A stretch of DNA of 57,162 nt. Source: Candidatus Mailhella merdavium (GTDB lineage Bacteria > Desulfobacterota > Desulfovibrionia > Desulfovibrionales > Desulfovibrionaceae). The stretch is from NCBI GenBank assembly GCA_019119045.1, contig DWXS01000022.1:1-57162 (forward strand). The letters run 5' to 3'. This document shows, one piece after another, positions 35,657-44,995 of the stretch. Numbering within the stretch: position 1 is the stretch's first letter; each line of letters begins with the position of its first letter. The position numbers and the translations under genes were made by a program. The notes under the pieces were generated by a model that saw nothing but the letters and a program-made list of their open reading frames with translations, had not been told where the DNA came from and did not search any database.

Positions 35657-35965
35657 ATGCCGATACATGACCTGCTGCATACAGCCTTTTTTCTTTCTTC
35701 CGCCGCTGTCATCGCAAGCGGTATATGGATGATGCTGCGTAAGGCTCCGCATGAGGGCGGCTCCCTGCACAAAAAAGTCGCCCTTGTCTTTCTCATTGTC
35801 GGAGCAGTCTACCTCCTGACGCATACTCCGCCCAAGTTCCCTCCGCTCGGCAACCATGTTCTGTCCGTCGCGCTGATTGTCGTTGCAATTCTCGCCTTTC
35901 TTGTTTTCAGAGCGGTTCAGCGGGACAGACAGAAGGAACAGTCTCGCGGGGACGACCGGAAATAG
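35657..35965 (+). CDS. Small membrane protein of the two-component locus
   Basis: A 102-residue protein with three predicted membrane helices (HTAFFLSSAAVIASGIWMML, KVALVFLIVGAVYLLTH, HVLSVALIVVAILAFLVF) and a charged C-terminus. No named family recognised. AAGGAG precedes the ATG and the gap to qseC is 45 bases, so it probably belongs to that operon. A role in sensing or in the response is possible but not shown. Confidence 0.7.
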   Translation: MPIHDLLHTAFFLSSAAVIASGIWMMLRKAPHEGGSLHKKVALVFLIVGAVYLLTHTPPKFPPLGNHVLSVALIVVAILAFLVFRAVQRDRQKEQSRGDDRK

Positions 35966-36005
35966 CTCCCTTGCCTGCACATGGCAGAGGAATATGTCCA
36001 TCCTT

Positions 36006-37190
36006 TTATCTGACGGGTTCGGCGTGGGCCGTAACTATACCCTGCCGTGAGGCCCAAAGTCCGACATCCTCCCTGCGGATGGCCGCAGCCATCATATCAG
36101 GAAAGAGATCGGGCGTGCAGGCAAAGGAAGGCATACCGAGCGCGGCCAGTTTGGCCGCCAGGGCCTTGTCGTAGAACGGACTTCCCTCATCGCTCAGAGC
36201 CAGAAGCGCGATGCACTGCACGCCGGATTCCACCAGTTCCGAGGTGCGCTGAAGCAGATTGCGCTCAACGCCTCCTTCGTACAGGTCTGAAATCAGCACG
36301 AAAATCGTGTTGCGCGGATCGCGGATCAGCGACTGACAATAACCCACGGCTCTATTGATATCCGTACCGCCGCCGAGCTGCACGCCGAACAGTATATCGA
36401 CGGGATCCTGCATTTCTTCCGTCAAATCGACCACGGAAGTATCAAAAACCACAAGGCGCGTCCTCACGGCGGGCAGAGACGCCATGACCGCGCCGAATAT
36501 GCTGGAATACACGATGGAATCGGCCATGGAACCGCTCTGATCGATGCACAGGATAATTTCCCGCTGCGGCGTTCTTGCCTTGCGTCCGAAACCGATCAGC
36601 GTTTCCGGAACAAGTGTGTGATATTCATCCTGCCAGTGGCGCAGATTCGCCCTTATGGTGCGATTCCAGTCTATTTCCGCATGACGCGGACGCCGGTTGC
36701 GCACAGCCCTGTTCAACGCGCCGCCGACCGCCGAGCGCAGCGGTTCCTCGAGCTTCCGCATCAGCTCATCCACAACCTTGCGGACGACAAGACGGGCCGT
36801 CTCTCTGGTCTTTGCGGGAATGACCCCGTTCATGGCCATCAGGGTCGAAACCAGATGCACGTCCGGCTGAATGGTCTCCAGCATTTCCGGCTGAAGCAGC
36901 ATATCCTTCAGATTCAGCCTGTCGAATGCGTCCCTCTGCATGGTCTGCACCACGCTGGAAGGAAAATATTTACGGATATCCCCCAGCCAGCGGGCCACGC
37001 GCGGAGAAGAGGCTCCGCTCCCCCCGCGCAGTCCGCCCCGGCCTTCGGGAGAATCGTACAGGGCTGCGAGCGCTTCGTTCATTTCCAGCTCTTCCGCGCT
37101 CAGTTTCACATCCTCGCAGACCTGCCGGGCCTCGTCGCCCAGAGCAAGCACCCAGCGCCGTATATGTTCCGGCTTACGGAGCGTTTCCAT
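36006..37190 (-). CDS. VWA-domain protein (YehP/CoxE-like)
   Basis: About 394 residues, soluble. The C-terminal half is a von Willebrand A domain with a complete MIDAS: DQSGSMAD, GGGTDINRAVG and LISDLYEGG. The N-terminal half is helical with RRPRHAEIDWNRTIRANLRH just before the VWA, as in YehP and CoxE-type proteins that pair with MoxR ATPases. Last gene of a five-gene minus-strand operon. The ATG at 37190 (METLRKPEHIRRW) is chosen because longer starts overlap the preceding gene. Likely binds a divalent metal and a client protein; function unknown. Confidence 0.85.
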   Translation of the reverse strand: METLRKPEHIRRWVLALGDEARQVCEDVKLSAEELEMNEALAALYDSPEGRGGLRGGSGASSPRVARWLGDIRKYFPSSVVQTMQRDAFDRLNLKDMLLQPEMLETIQPDVHLVSTLMAMNGVIPAKTRETARLVVRKVVDELMRKLEEPLRSAVGGALNRAVRNRRPRHAEIDWNRTIRANLRHWQDEYHTLVPETLIGFGRKARTPQREIILCIDQSGSMADSIVYSSIFGAVMASLPAVRTRLVVFDTSVVDLTEEMQDPVDILFGVQLGGGTDINRAVGYCQSLIRDPRNTIFVLISDLYEGGVERNLLQRTSELVESGVQCIALLALSDEGSPFYDKALAAKLAALGMPSFACTPDLFPDMMAAAIRREDVGLWASRQGIVTAHAEPVR

Positions 37191-37216
37191 ATGCGTCCCA
37201 TCCCAAACGTTCGCAA

Positions 37217-39619
37217 TTACCCGACCTGTTCCCCTGCCAGACCCAGAACCCGGCGCAGAAACGGCAGGGGCAGAGCCGCCCTTTCTTCGTCCCACGACTC
37301 CGCATGACTATGGCCGGCAGAAGGAGCAGCAGCACGCCGGGAGCGTTCCGCCAGCTGACGACGTTCCGGAGCGGAAAAGGCAGTAAAGGTTCGTCTCAGC
37401 AGGGGAAGAACATGAATGAAATGTTCCTCGGAAAGTCCGCCCAGCCAGGCGTCCACCAGCCCCCAGAGAGTTTCGTCATGCAGAAGCAGCATCGCGCTCC
37501 GCCCGAGAAAGGCTTCCAGCCAGCCTGCGGATTCCGCCGGAACCGCAGCGCAGGAAAGTTCCATCCCCATATGCGTTGCCGCATCCTCTGCGGAAAGTAT
37601 CTGCCCGTCGAACAGAAGACGGACGGCCTGCCCTCTCAGAACGGCATGTACGCCGCTTTCCGCAGTTGTGATGCGGCGCAGCGCCTGAAGCCACGTTTCC
37701 TTAAGTTCCCGATCGCCGACAAGCTGTATGGCCGCATGTGCCTCCTGAATCGGTTTGTGCAATGCAGCGGAACTTTCTTCATTCAGCCCGGAGCAGGCCG
37801 AATGCAGGCCGACGGCCGCACGCGGAATCATTTCCCGCAGCACTTCCTCCACCATGGCGGAATCCGTACCCCGCACGTCGCCGTATCGAGCCACGCGCGC
37901 CAGTTCCGGTATGGTCTCCAGCAGCTGAACCGTATCCGTCGTCAGGGCGGCCATTTCCCCCAGAGAGCGGACCAGACCGCTGATCGCCGCGGGCATGTCC
38001 GCCAGCAGCGCGGCGTCCACAAGACGGGCAAGCTCGGGAAGTCCGGCCTCCTGCGCCTGCTCCAGCACGCGCGCCGTCGCCGCTTCCTCAACCGTATTAC
38101 CCCAGCGGCCTGCATTGATGAGCTGCACCAGCAGATGGGGTTCCCATTCCATTGTCCATAGTTCGTGGAATGTGCCCTTGCCTCTTCCTTCCGAAGTCAG
38201 AGTTCCCCAGTCGATATCCAGCAGACGCAATCTGTGGAGTAAATGACTGCGTTCCAAATCCGTGGGCTTGCGTAAATCGAGATCCAGTGTTTTCCGCAGG
38301 GCCTCCTGCTTCATACGCAGCCGCTTTTTCTGCTTCTCAAAATCCCTCTGGAGCGGAATGGCGGGCACGCCGTCCGGCACGCTTCCCATGCGGTCGCCGG
38401 TGATGAGCCGTCTGCCGATCAGGCGCAGAGGCAGGGGATCCCCCATGCAGACCACACTCTGAAGCGATTCGTACAGTTCGGGAAGACCGGCATGCGGTCT
38501 GTCGCGCAGCGCGGCCAGCGTTACGGCCAGCCGGGCCGCTTCGATGACATGCGCCGGCGAGCAGTCAAGATCTTCCTGACGGAACAGGTGCGCCGCTTCG
38601 GTCAGCCAGCCCAGAACCCGCTGCTCCGCGTTCGCGCTCCGCCACAGGTGTTCGTACCATGCAGGAGAATACACGCCGGCGCCGTAGCCCCCGGAGCGGG
38701 TCAGCGCGGCATAGGTCCAGGGCGCCCAGGTGGCGGCCGTTTTGACGGAAGGCAGCCCCCGGAGCAAGGCGTTGTCTTCCCCCGCAGGGGGCATATCTTC
38801 CAGTGCGGGCACATGCCATGCCCCGCACACGACGGCAATACGGCCGAACGCTTCCTTCCGTGCCTGCCGGAGGCATTTGCGCATATGAGCTTCGCGCAGA
38901 GCCTCTTCCTTTTCCTCGTCCGGCGTGCGCCTGCGTCCCGGAGCCTCCCTGCGGATGGTGGTCATGGCTTCCCGTATGGCCTCGAAAAGCTCCAGACCGT
39001 CCGCCCGCTCCTCCACCATGTGATTCCACCAGCTCTCGCCGTTTTCATAGCCTGCGGCACGCCCCAGCCAGTCCAGAGGATCGGCGTAATCGAAGTCTTC
39101 GTCCCCGGCCTCTTCAGATTCCCCGTCGGATTCCCCGCAGGACTCCTCCCCGGCCTCCGCTTCGGACGCTTCTGCTGCGGAATCCGGGTCGGATACTCCG
39201 GAAGAAACGTCGTCCTCGCTTTCTTCCTCCCCTTTTTCCTCAGGGTTCTCCTCGTTCAGGGCGGCCAGACGCTCTTCCCGCTCCCTGTCCAGACCAAACT
39301 GGACGGCAACGGGCAAATCCATAAAGCGCACGGCTATACCCTTGCTCAACCCGTAACGCAGAGCCTGCCACTCCGGTGAAAACTCGGCAAAGGGATAGAA
39401 GACCACGCGGCGGGACTCGTCCTCCGCATAGAGTACCAGAGCGACGGGAGGCTCCATGTCCGGAGAGAGTACAAAGGGCAGAAGCGCGTCTCCTTCCGGA
39501 GGCCCTTCCAGCAGCAGACAGTCCGGCTGCCACTCCTCAAGAGCCGCAAGCAGGCTCCGGGCGCATCCCGGCCCGTGATGCCGGATACCGAAAATGCGGA
39601 TTTGCGAGGAATGTTTCAT
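37217..39619 (-). CDS. DUF5682 family protein (YehM-like)
   Basis: An 800-residue protein of unknown function. N-terminus RIFGIRHHGPGCARSLLAAL with LLLEGPPEGDALLPF is the family signature and recalls TraB/ChaN-type folds. Residues about 145-205 are a very acidic, Ser/Glu/Asp-rich linker. Then comes EALREAHMRKCLRQARKE with VVCGAWHVPAL, and a long helical C-terminal half. It starts two bases after the MoxR stop. Its neighbours (MoxR ATPase, VWA, SWIM) match the E. coli yehLMPQ set, where YehM is the counterpart in size. No enzymatic activity can be assigned. Confidence 0.75.
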   Translation of the reverse strand: MKHSSQIRIFGIRHHGPGCARSLLAALEEWQPDCLLLEGPPEGDALLPFVLSPDMEPPVALVLYAEDESRRVVFYPFAEFSPEWQALRYGLSKGIAVRFMDLPVAVQFGLDREREERLAALNEENPEEKGEEESEDDVSSGVSDPDSAAEASEAEAGEESCGESDGESEEAGDEDFDYADPLDWLGRAAGYENGESWWNHMVEERADGLELFEAIREAMTTIRREAPGRRRTPDEEKEEALREAHMRKCLRQARKEAFGRIAVVCGAWHVPALEDMPPAGEDNALLRGLPSVKTAATWAPWTYAALTRSGGYGAGVYSPAWYEHLWRSANAEQRVLGWLTEAAHLFRQEDLDCSPAHVIEAARLAVTLAALRDRPHAGLPELYESLQSVVCMGDPLPLRLIGRRLITGDRMGSVPDGVPAIPLQRDFEKQKKRLRMKQEALRKTLDLDLRKPTDLERSHLLHRLRLLDIDWGTLTSEGRGKGTFHELWTMEWEPHLLVQLINAGRWGNTVEEAATARVLEQAQEAGLPELARLVDAALLADMPAAISGLVRSLGEMAALTTDTVQLLETIPELARVARYGDVRGTDSAMVEEVLREMIPRAAVGLHSACSGLNEESSAALHKPIQEAHAAIQLVGDRELKETWLQALRRITTAESGVHAVLRGQAVRLLFDGQILSAEDAATHMGMELSCAAVPAESAGWLEAFLGRSAMLLLHDETLWGLVDAWLGGLSEEHFIHVLPLLRRTFTAFSAPERRQLAERSRRAAAPSAGHSHAESWDEERAALPLPFLRRVLGLAGEQVG

Positions 39620-39621
39620 GT

Positions 39622-40731
39622 TCAGTCCACCGCACGACAGGCCCGGTACAGATCTTTCCAGTCGCCGCGTTCCTTCATGACCGTTTCCAGATATTCATGC
39701 CATACCACGCTGTCCTGCACGGGATCCTTGACTATGGCCCCCACCAGACCGGCGGCAATATCTGCGGCGCGCAGCGCGCCGTCACCGAAGTGAGCGGCAA
39801 GCGCCATGCCGCTGTTGACGACGGAAATGGCTTCCGCGGTACTCAGCGTTCCGGAAGGCGATTTGACCCGGGTTTTTCCGTCTTCGGTCTTGCCGTTGCG
39901 CAGCTCTCGGAATATGCGCACCACACGGCGCACTTCTTCCAGCGCGGGCGGTTCGGCGGGAAGTTCCAGAGCGCGCCCCATTTCCGCAACACGCTTGGCG
40001 ACAATGCTGACTTCTTCCTCTTCCGAAGCAGGCACGGGCAGCACCACGGTATTGAAGCGCCGCTTGAGGGCGGAGGAAAGTTCATTGACGCCCTTATCCC
40101 TGTTGTTGGCCGTGGCAATGACGTTGAAGCCGCGCAAGGCCTGAACCTCATCATTCAGTTCGGGAATGGGCAGCGTCTTTTCCGACAGGATGGTAATCAG
40201 CGTATCCTGCACGTCGGCTGGTATGCGGGTCAGCTCTTCCACACGGGCAATGCGCCCTTCCGACATGGCCCGCATCAGCGGGCTTTCCACCAGAGCCGAA
40301 CGGGACGGCCCCTTGGAAAGCAATTCCGCATAATTCCAGCCGTAGCGCATCTGCTCCTCACTGGTGCCCGCCGTCCCCTGAATAATCAGTGTGGAATCGC
40401 CGCTGATTGCGGCCGCAAGATGCTCGGACACCCAGGATTTGGCTGTTCCGGGCACGCCGTACAGCAGCAGGGCGCGATCCGTGGCAAGCGTCGCCACGGC
40501 TATTTCGATGATACGCCGGTTGCCGATGTATTTCGGGCTTACTTCAAAGCCGTTTTCCAGCTTTCCCCCCATAAGATAGGTACATACCGCCCACGGGGAC
40601 ATCTCCCAGTGAGCAGGACGCTGGCGGGTGTCGTTTTTTTTCAGCTCTTCCAGTTCTTCGGCAAACTGCTGTTCGGCATGACGGCGCAGGACATCGGACG
40701 TTCCGCCGTCTTTTTCGTGTGGTGTACTCAT
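39622..40731 (-). CDS. MoxR-type AAA+ ATPase (YehL-like)
   Basis: About 369 residues. AAA+ core: Walker A GVPGTAKS, Walker B with RVEELTRIP, sensor 1 NVIATANNRD, arginine finger SSALKRRFN, sensor 2 region. A preceding block (MGGKLENGFEVSPKYIGNRR) is specific to this subgroup. MoxR ATPases act as chaperones with VWA partners; the VWA gene is two genes downstream. The ATG at 40731 (MSTPHEKDG) is preferred to 40773, which nearly touches the upstream stop. Size matches E. coli YehL. Energy-supplying member of the cluster. Confidence 0.9.
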   Translation of the reverse strand: MSTPHEKDGGTSDVLRRHAEQQFAEELEELKKNDTRQRPAHWEMSPWAVCTYLMGGKLENGFEVSPKYIGNRRIIEIAVATLATDRALLLYGVPGTAKSWVSEHLAAAISGDSTLIIQGTAGTSEEQMRYGWNYAELLSKGPSRSALVESPLMRAMSEGRIARVEELTRIPADVQDTLITILSEKTLPIPELNDEVQALRGFNVIATANNRDKGVNELSSALKRRFNTVVLPVPASEEEEVSIVAKRVAEMGRALELPAEPPALEEVRRVVRIFRELRNGKTEDGKTRVKSPSGTLSTAEAISVVNSGMALAAHFGDGALRAADIAAGLVGAIVKDPVQDSVVWHEYLETVMKERGDWKDLYRACRAVD

Positions 40732-40754
40732 GGATGTTTCTCGTATGGTTACAG

Positions 40755-42482
40755 TCAGGAAAAATAGGCGCACAGCGCACGGCGCCGCAGGACAATGACG
40801 GAAAATGCGGCCAGAGCCTCTTCAAGGTCGGGCCGCTCCCTTTCTTTGAAGGAAAGGGGGTGAGCGTTCTCATCCAGCATGTCGGCAGGCAGAAGCTGCG
40901 CCAGTTCCGTCAGAATTCCGCCCAGTTCGTAATCTCTGTTCTTCCGGGACAATCTGATCCGCAGCACATCGAAAATCCGCTGTGCAAATTCCCGGGACAT
41001 GACGTAGTCCTCCCCTTCCGGAGCCAGGGCCTTTGTCAGCATGGGCACGAGATTTTCCGGGGTAAGCCGCCGAACACGTTCTTTTTCCCTCTCTTCGGGC
41101 AAAAGCAGACATAAAAGATCCATCTGATCAAGATCGCGCCTGACCGCACATTCCCATATTCCGCCGCAGGCCAGCATGGCGCGCGCCCAGTCCGGATCAG
41201 GATCGCGGATCAGCGCGTCGCCCCAGGCGCACCTGATCGCGTTTTTCCATTCCGAATGTTCCGTCAGGGCTATCAGTTCTTCCGGCGTTCTGCCCGTATG
41301 CTTCGTCCACCAGGAGAGCGGAACGCTCACGGCCATCCGATACAGCCAGAACGCACGCGGGCCGAATGCCTTGATTGTCGATTTTTCGCCGATGAGATCG
41401 GCCGCCCAGGAAGCATCATAGCTCTCAGGCGGAGCAAAGAACTCCCTTGCATCCGAGCGCAGTTGCGGATCGGCTTCAGACTTGAACGCGTGTTTCATAC
41501 GGGCGAGCAGCCCTTCCCCCGCACGGGCCGCAGAGCGATTGCCCGACAGACGGCCGAACAGGCCGGCAGTGTGCCGCAGCTCCCCGCCGTGATTCCTTTG
41601 CATGGGATCGGCTTCAGGCTCAAGCGCGTGCTTCATGCAGGCAAGCAGACGTTCACCCATGCGGGCCACATAGCGACTGTCCGGCAGACGGGCAAGCAGA
41701 TCGGCCGCAGTGTGTCGCACGTCCCTACTGCGATCCGTGCGCAGCAGATCCTCCAGAACGTCTTCATCCTCCATGCTCAGCCCTGTGGAAAAAAGAGACA
41801 GCATGGTATTGCGCTCCGCTGCATCCATGCTTTTCATATCCTGAAGAAAAAGCTCGCGGGCCTGCCCCGGATTCTCCTCACGCGCCCCCAGAAAATAGGC
41901 CTGACGCTGCGCCGGGCGTCCATGTTCCCAGGCTTCAGGGTTCAGTTCTCCTGTCGTAGATACGGCAAAAAGGTTCCAGTCAGGATTAAGCGACGCCAGC
42001 CACAGGCCCCGTTCTCCGATGACCCGGGCCAGAAGAGGACGGAGGGAACGGTTCACTCGCCCCAGATTCAAGGCCGCAACAAGCAACGAAGGGGGAAGAA
42101 CCGTGCCCCGTGCGTCAAGATAGCGCAAACTCTCCCTTTGAAGCCGGACATTCTTCTCGCTGAAGATGGTGCGATACAGTTCCGTAACGGCGTCCCTTTC
42201 GGGAAGCATGGGGCGATCCTCATGAGGACAGGGCGGAGGAAGCATCACATCCTCGACATTCAGGGCGGAAGGAAGATAGCCTGCCTGTCCGCAGACGAAC
42301 AGTACGCCCGCCCCACGCAGCAGACGCAGCTCATCGCTCTCCTTGTCAGCCTCCGCAGAGGCAGGCACGGCAAGTTCTCCCAGCATCTGCCCGCACGGTT
42401 CGTCCGAAACGGGAAGTTCCGGAGTCCTTCTGGACGTGCCGAGCAGAGCCTGTACGCCAAGCAGTTGCAGTGCAGAAGTCAT
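40755..42482 (-). CDS. DUF5691 family helical-repeat protein
   Basis: A 575-residue, mainly helical protein with HEAT-like character, found with MoxR/VWA/SWIM clusters and assigned to DUF5691 by context and composition. Residues about 256-297 and 303-343 are a recent tandem duplication (see the repeat entry). Conserved-looking stretches: YFLGAREENPGQARELFLQ and MSREFAQRIFDVLRIRLSRKN near the end. It overlaps the SWIM gene by four bases (ATGA) and ends about 23 bases before the MoxR start, so the operon is tightly coupled. Function unknown; probably a scaffold or client-binding subunit. Confidence 0.7.
   Translation of the reverse strand: MTSALQLLGVQALLGTSRRTPELPVSDEPCGQMLGELAVPASAEADKESDELRLLRGAGVLFVCGQAGYLPSALNVEDVMLPPPCPHEDRPMLPERDAVTELYRTIFSEKNVRLQRESLRYLDARGTVLPPSLLVAALNLGRVNRSLRPLLARVIGERGLWLASLNPDWNLFAVSTTGELNPEAWEHGRPAQRQAYFLGAREENPGQARELFLQDMKSMDAAERNTMLSLFSTGLSMEDEDVLEDLLRTDRSRDVRHTAADLLARLPDSRYVARMGERLLACMKHALEPEADPMQRNHGGELRHTAGLFGRLSGNRSAARAGEGLLARMKHAFKSEADPQLRSDAREFFAPPESYDASWAADLIGEKSTIKAFGPRAFWLYRMAVSVPLSWWTKHTGRTPEELIALTEHSEWKNAIRCAWGDALIRDPDPDWARAMLACGGIWECAVRRDLDQMDLLCLLLPEEREKERVRRLTPENLVPMLTKALAPEGEDYVMSREFAQRIFDVLRIRLSRKNRDYELGGILTELAQLLPADMLDENAHPLSFKERERPDLEEALAAFSVIVLRRRALCAYFS
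41454..41717 (-). repeat. Internal tandem duplication in the DUF5691 gene
   Basis: Two copies of about 47 codons in the same frame. Copy 1 has RHTAADLLARLPDSRYVARM then GERLLACMKHALEPEADP. Copy 2 has RHTAGLFGRLSGNRSAARAG then EGLLARMKHAFKSEADPQ. The copies are close enough to suggest a recent event but have diverged by substitutions. Confidence 0.75.
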
Positions 42483-43807
42483 GCCTTTCCCCCTTCCTCC
42501 GCAGGACGGACAAAAGCCCCGGCGATTTTCAGGCGTTCATCCTCCCATTCTCCGCAGACAAAAAGCCTCTGCCCTCCGCTTTCAGCCAGCAATTCCCAGG
42601 CTTCGGCATCCGTCATGTCCAGAGAAAGGCCCTGCCCTGCATCCGTAAGCAGCATCCAGTCCTCGCCCCGGCGGCAAAGGCGCGCTCCGTCAAAAACCAG
42701 GGGCAAAGGCTCCTGCCAGGGATTGGCGGCACGCAGCCGGGCCATACGTTCCAGAGCCGCGCCAAAAGAACAGTCCGCCGGAAAGACCATCTGCTCGTCT
42801 GACGCCGCAGATTCGATATCTCCGCATGAAACAGCCCGCAGCGGGGCGGCACCGGGATAAAAGGCAAGAACCATATGCAGACTTTCACCCGGTGAAAAGA
42901 CGCGCTCAAACTGCCTATTGCCGTGCGAAAAATCCAGCAGCAGAGCCATGCGTCCGCTCTCTCTGCCGTACAGCCAGACCCGCCTTCTCCACAACTTTTC
43001 TTCCTCTGCAAAGGTCACGCCGAACACCTGCCAGATATCTTCGACGCGATCCGGGCCTGCCATGACCTCATCCTTTCCCGGAGCAAATCCGAGGGCCGCC
43101 CGGACATCCTCCTGCTCTGGAAGAGACAGCCTGCCTCTGTTGCGGAAGGCATCCGCCATGAGCTGCAAACGGCCAAGCCGCCCCAGCAGAAGCCCTGCCT
43201 GTTCGGCATTTCCGCTTCCGACTTTCCCGAGACTTCTCAGCTGTGCGGCCATGCCCTGGGCCTGTGCATCCACCATGCGCGCGGCCAGTTTATCCCATAC
43301 GTCATACTGTTCGGAAAGCTGAGACAAGCCCTGCCGGATCTGATCCCCCATCCAGCGTTCCAGCTCCTCCAGCCCGTCCTGCATTCGGAGCAGACGGGTC
43401 TGTTCCCGTTTTCCGTCGGATCCGGAAGAAGCCTTCGCCCGCGTATTCGCGCTTTCCTTGCGCGCCTCCTGCTTTGCGGCGCGCTGCCTGCGGGCGTCGA
43501 GCCACTCCTCCAGCCATTCAGGGCGGGGAGCAGTGAACAGATCAGGATGCTGAGTCAGCAGCAGAAGCAGCGCAAGCGCATGTTTGCAGGGAATCTTGCG
43601 ACTGGGGCAGGAGCAGGAACAGACGAGGCCTGCACGCTCGATCTTCACCTGATAAGGCTTGGAACCGCTCCCCTGACAGGCGCCCCACACGGCTTCCTCA
43701 TCAACTCCGAGGAGCGGCCATTTCCCCGGTGAAACAAGTCCTCTGGCGGCCTTGACCGAAGCCTCGTCCGGAGCCATGGCAACAACGGCATCGACACTTA
43801 TTTCCAT
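42479..43807 (-). CDS. SWIM zinc-finger protein (YehQ-like)
   Basis: A 442-residue protein. The SWIM finger is at residues 65-76 (CSCPSRKIPCKH, CxC...CxH) within AGLVCSCSCPSRKIPCKHAL; a basic, Ala/Lys/Arg-rich linker follows, then a long helical and beta region with no catalytic motif. SWIM domains bind nucleic acid or protein. First gene of the operon; its stop overlaps the DUF5691 start. E. coli YehQ has the same finger and the same neighbours. Confidence 0.85.
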   Translation of the reverse strand: MEISVDAVVAMAPDEASVKAARGLVSPGKWPLLGVDEEAVWGACQGSGSKPYQVKIERAGLVCSCSCPSRKIPCKHALALLLLLTQHPDLFTAPRPEWLEEWLDARRQRAAKQEARKESANTRAKASSGSDGKREQTRLLRMQDGLEELERWMGDQIRQGLSQLSEQYDVWDKLAARMVDAQAQGMAAQLRSLGKVGSGNAEQAGLLLGRLGRLQLMADAFRNRGRLSLPEQEDVRAALGFAPGKDEVMAGPDRVEDIWQVFGVTFAEEEKLWRRRVWLYGRESGRMALLLDFSHGNRQFERVFSPGESLHMVLAFYPGAAPLRAVSCGDIESAASDEQMVFPADCSFGAALERMARLRAANPWQEPLPLVFDGARLCRRGEDWMLLTDAGQGLSLDMTDAEAWELLAESGGQRLFVCGEWEDERLKIAGAFVRPAEEGGKA

Positions 43808-43936
43808 ACCCTTTTCCTGAACGCCGTTCCGCCGGAAATCTTCCGCCGGCAGTAATGAACGATTTTTCTTTTTCGGCAGATTCCGCCACGCTCTCCGTCT
43901 CCTCCCCCGTCGGGGAAAGAAAAAAGCCGGAGCCGT

Positions 43937-44866
43937 TCATCGCGCATGACTGCGCAGAAAGTCCCGGATGGCGGCATATATGCCCTTTGCATCAGGAACG
44001 GTCGGGATATCCGCGGAAGCCGGATTAAAATTGTGTTCCGCCCCGGTCACGATCAGTTCCGGCCAGTCCAGCCCCAGCAGGCGGGCATGAGCGGCCGTTT
44101 CCCGGGACTGATCTCCGGGAACAAAGGTATCCGCGGTACCGCAGACCACCATGCAGGGAGAACTGGACTCCGATACATAAGTGCGCGGGCTTGCCTTCCG
44201 CTGAAGCTCTGCATCATAAAGATGTTCCGGGGAAAGAAGACAGCGCAGACAATGAAGAAAACGTCCGTCGCCGTTGGCCTGAACCTTGCCCTCCGCCTCG
44301 ACGACGCAGCGGGGCACATCCAGCACGCCGGAACAGGCCACAGCCGCAGCAATGTCGAAACTCACATCCGCAAGCTCCGGCGCGTTCTCTCTATCACGCC
44401 ATTTGTCCCGTTCGCAGGCCAGCATGGCCGACGCATATCCCCCGGCTGACGTTCCGACAACAAAGAGATTATGTCTGTCCACTCCGTATTCATCCGCATG
44501 TCGAACCAGAAAACGGAAAGCGTCGCAACAGTCGTACAGCTGTTCGGGAAAAGGTGCCCCTTCCGGATATTTGCGATATTCCACCGAGGCGATGAGCCAG
44601 CCGTCTTCCAGCAGGGTTTCCCTCCCCATGAAGTGCATGTACCACGCGGGCAGACCTTCGCGCTTCGTCTGGTGACACCAGCAACCGCCATGAATAAGCA
44701 TGATCAGCGGAACTTTACCCCTTCCGCGCCCCTTCGCCCGATACAGATCGAGCTTCATGGGGAATATGCTCCCGGCTTCGTCGCGCACCTGCTTGTACAC
44801 AATATCTTCAACACACTCCACGCCATCGGGAATACGCAGCTGACTCATAGTTTCATTATCCTTCAT
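43937..44866 (-). CDS. Alpha/beta-hydrolase (esterase/lipase, BD-FAE type)
   Basis: A 309-residue hydrolase. Oxyanion motif HGGCWCHQ, nucleophile elbow GTSAGG (Ser), Asp in VCGTADTFVP, His in GAEHNF. This is the carboxylesterase class related to feruloyl/xylan esterases. No signal peptide is seen, so it acts in the cytoplasm. The ATG at 44866 and one 18 bases downstream are both weakly supported. It lies 130 bases upstream of the SWIM gene on the same strand and divergent from the lipoprotein gene; whether it belongs with the MoxR cluster is unclear. Substrate unknown. Confidence 0.85.
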   Translation of the reverse strand: MKDNETMSQLRIPDGVECVEDIVYKQVRDEAGSIFPMKLDLYRAKGRGRGKVPLIMLIHGGCWCHQTKREGLPAWYMHFMGRETLLEDGWLIASVEYRKYPEGAPFPEQLYDCCDAFRFLVRHADEYGVDRHNLFVVGTSAGGYASAMLACERDKWRDRENAPELADVSFDIAAAVACSGVLDVPRCVVEAEGKVQANGDGRFLHCLRCLLSPEHLYDAELQRKASPRTYVSESSSPCMVVCGTADTFVPGDQSRETAAHARLLGLDWPELIVTGAEHNFNPASADIPTVPDAKGIYAAIRDFLRSHAR

Positions 44867-44995
44867 ATCCTGTCGTGATGTTATTCACGCAGTTTTCTTT
44901 TCTGCCTTTTTTTCCCAAACCCCGCAAGTCTCCGCCCCGTCCTGCGCAGAAAAGCCTCATTGGAAATGCCTAAAAGCTGCGCTATAGTGCCGCTC

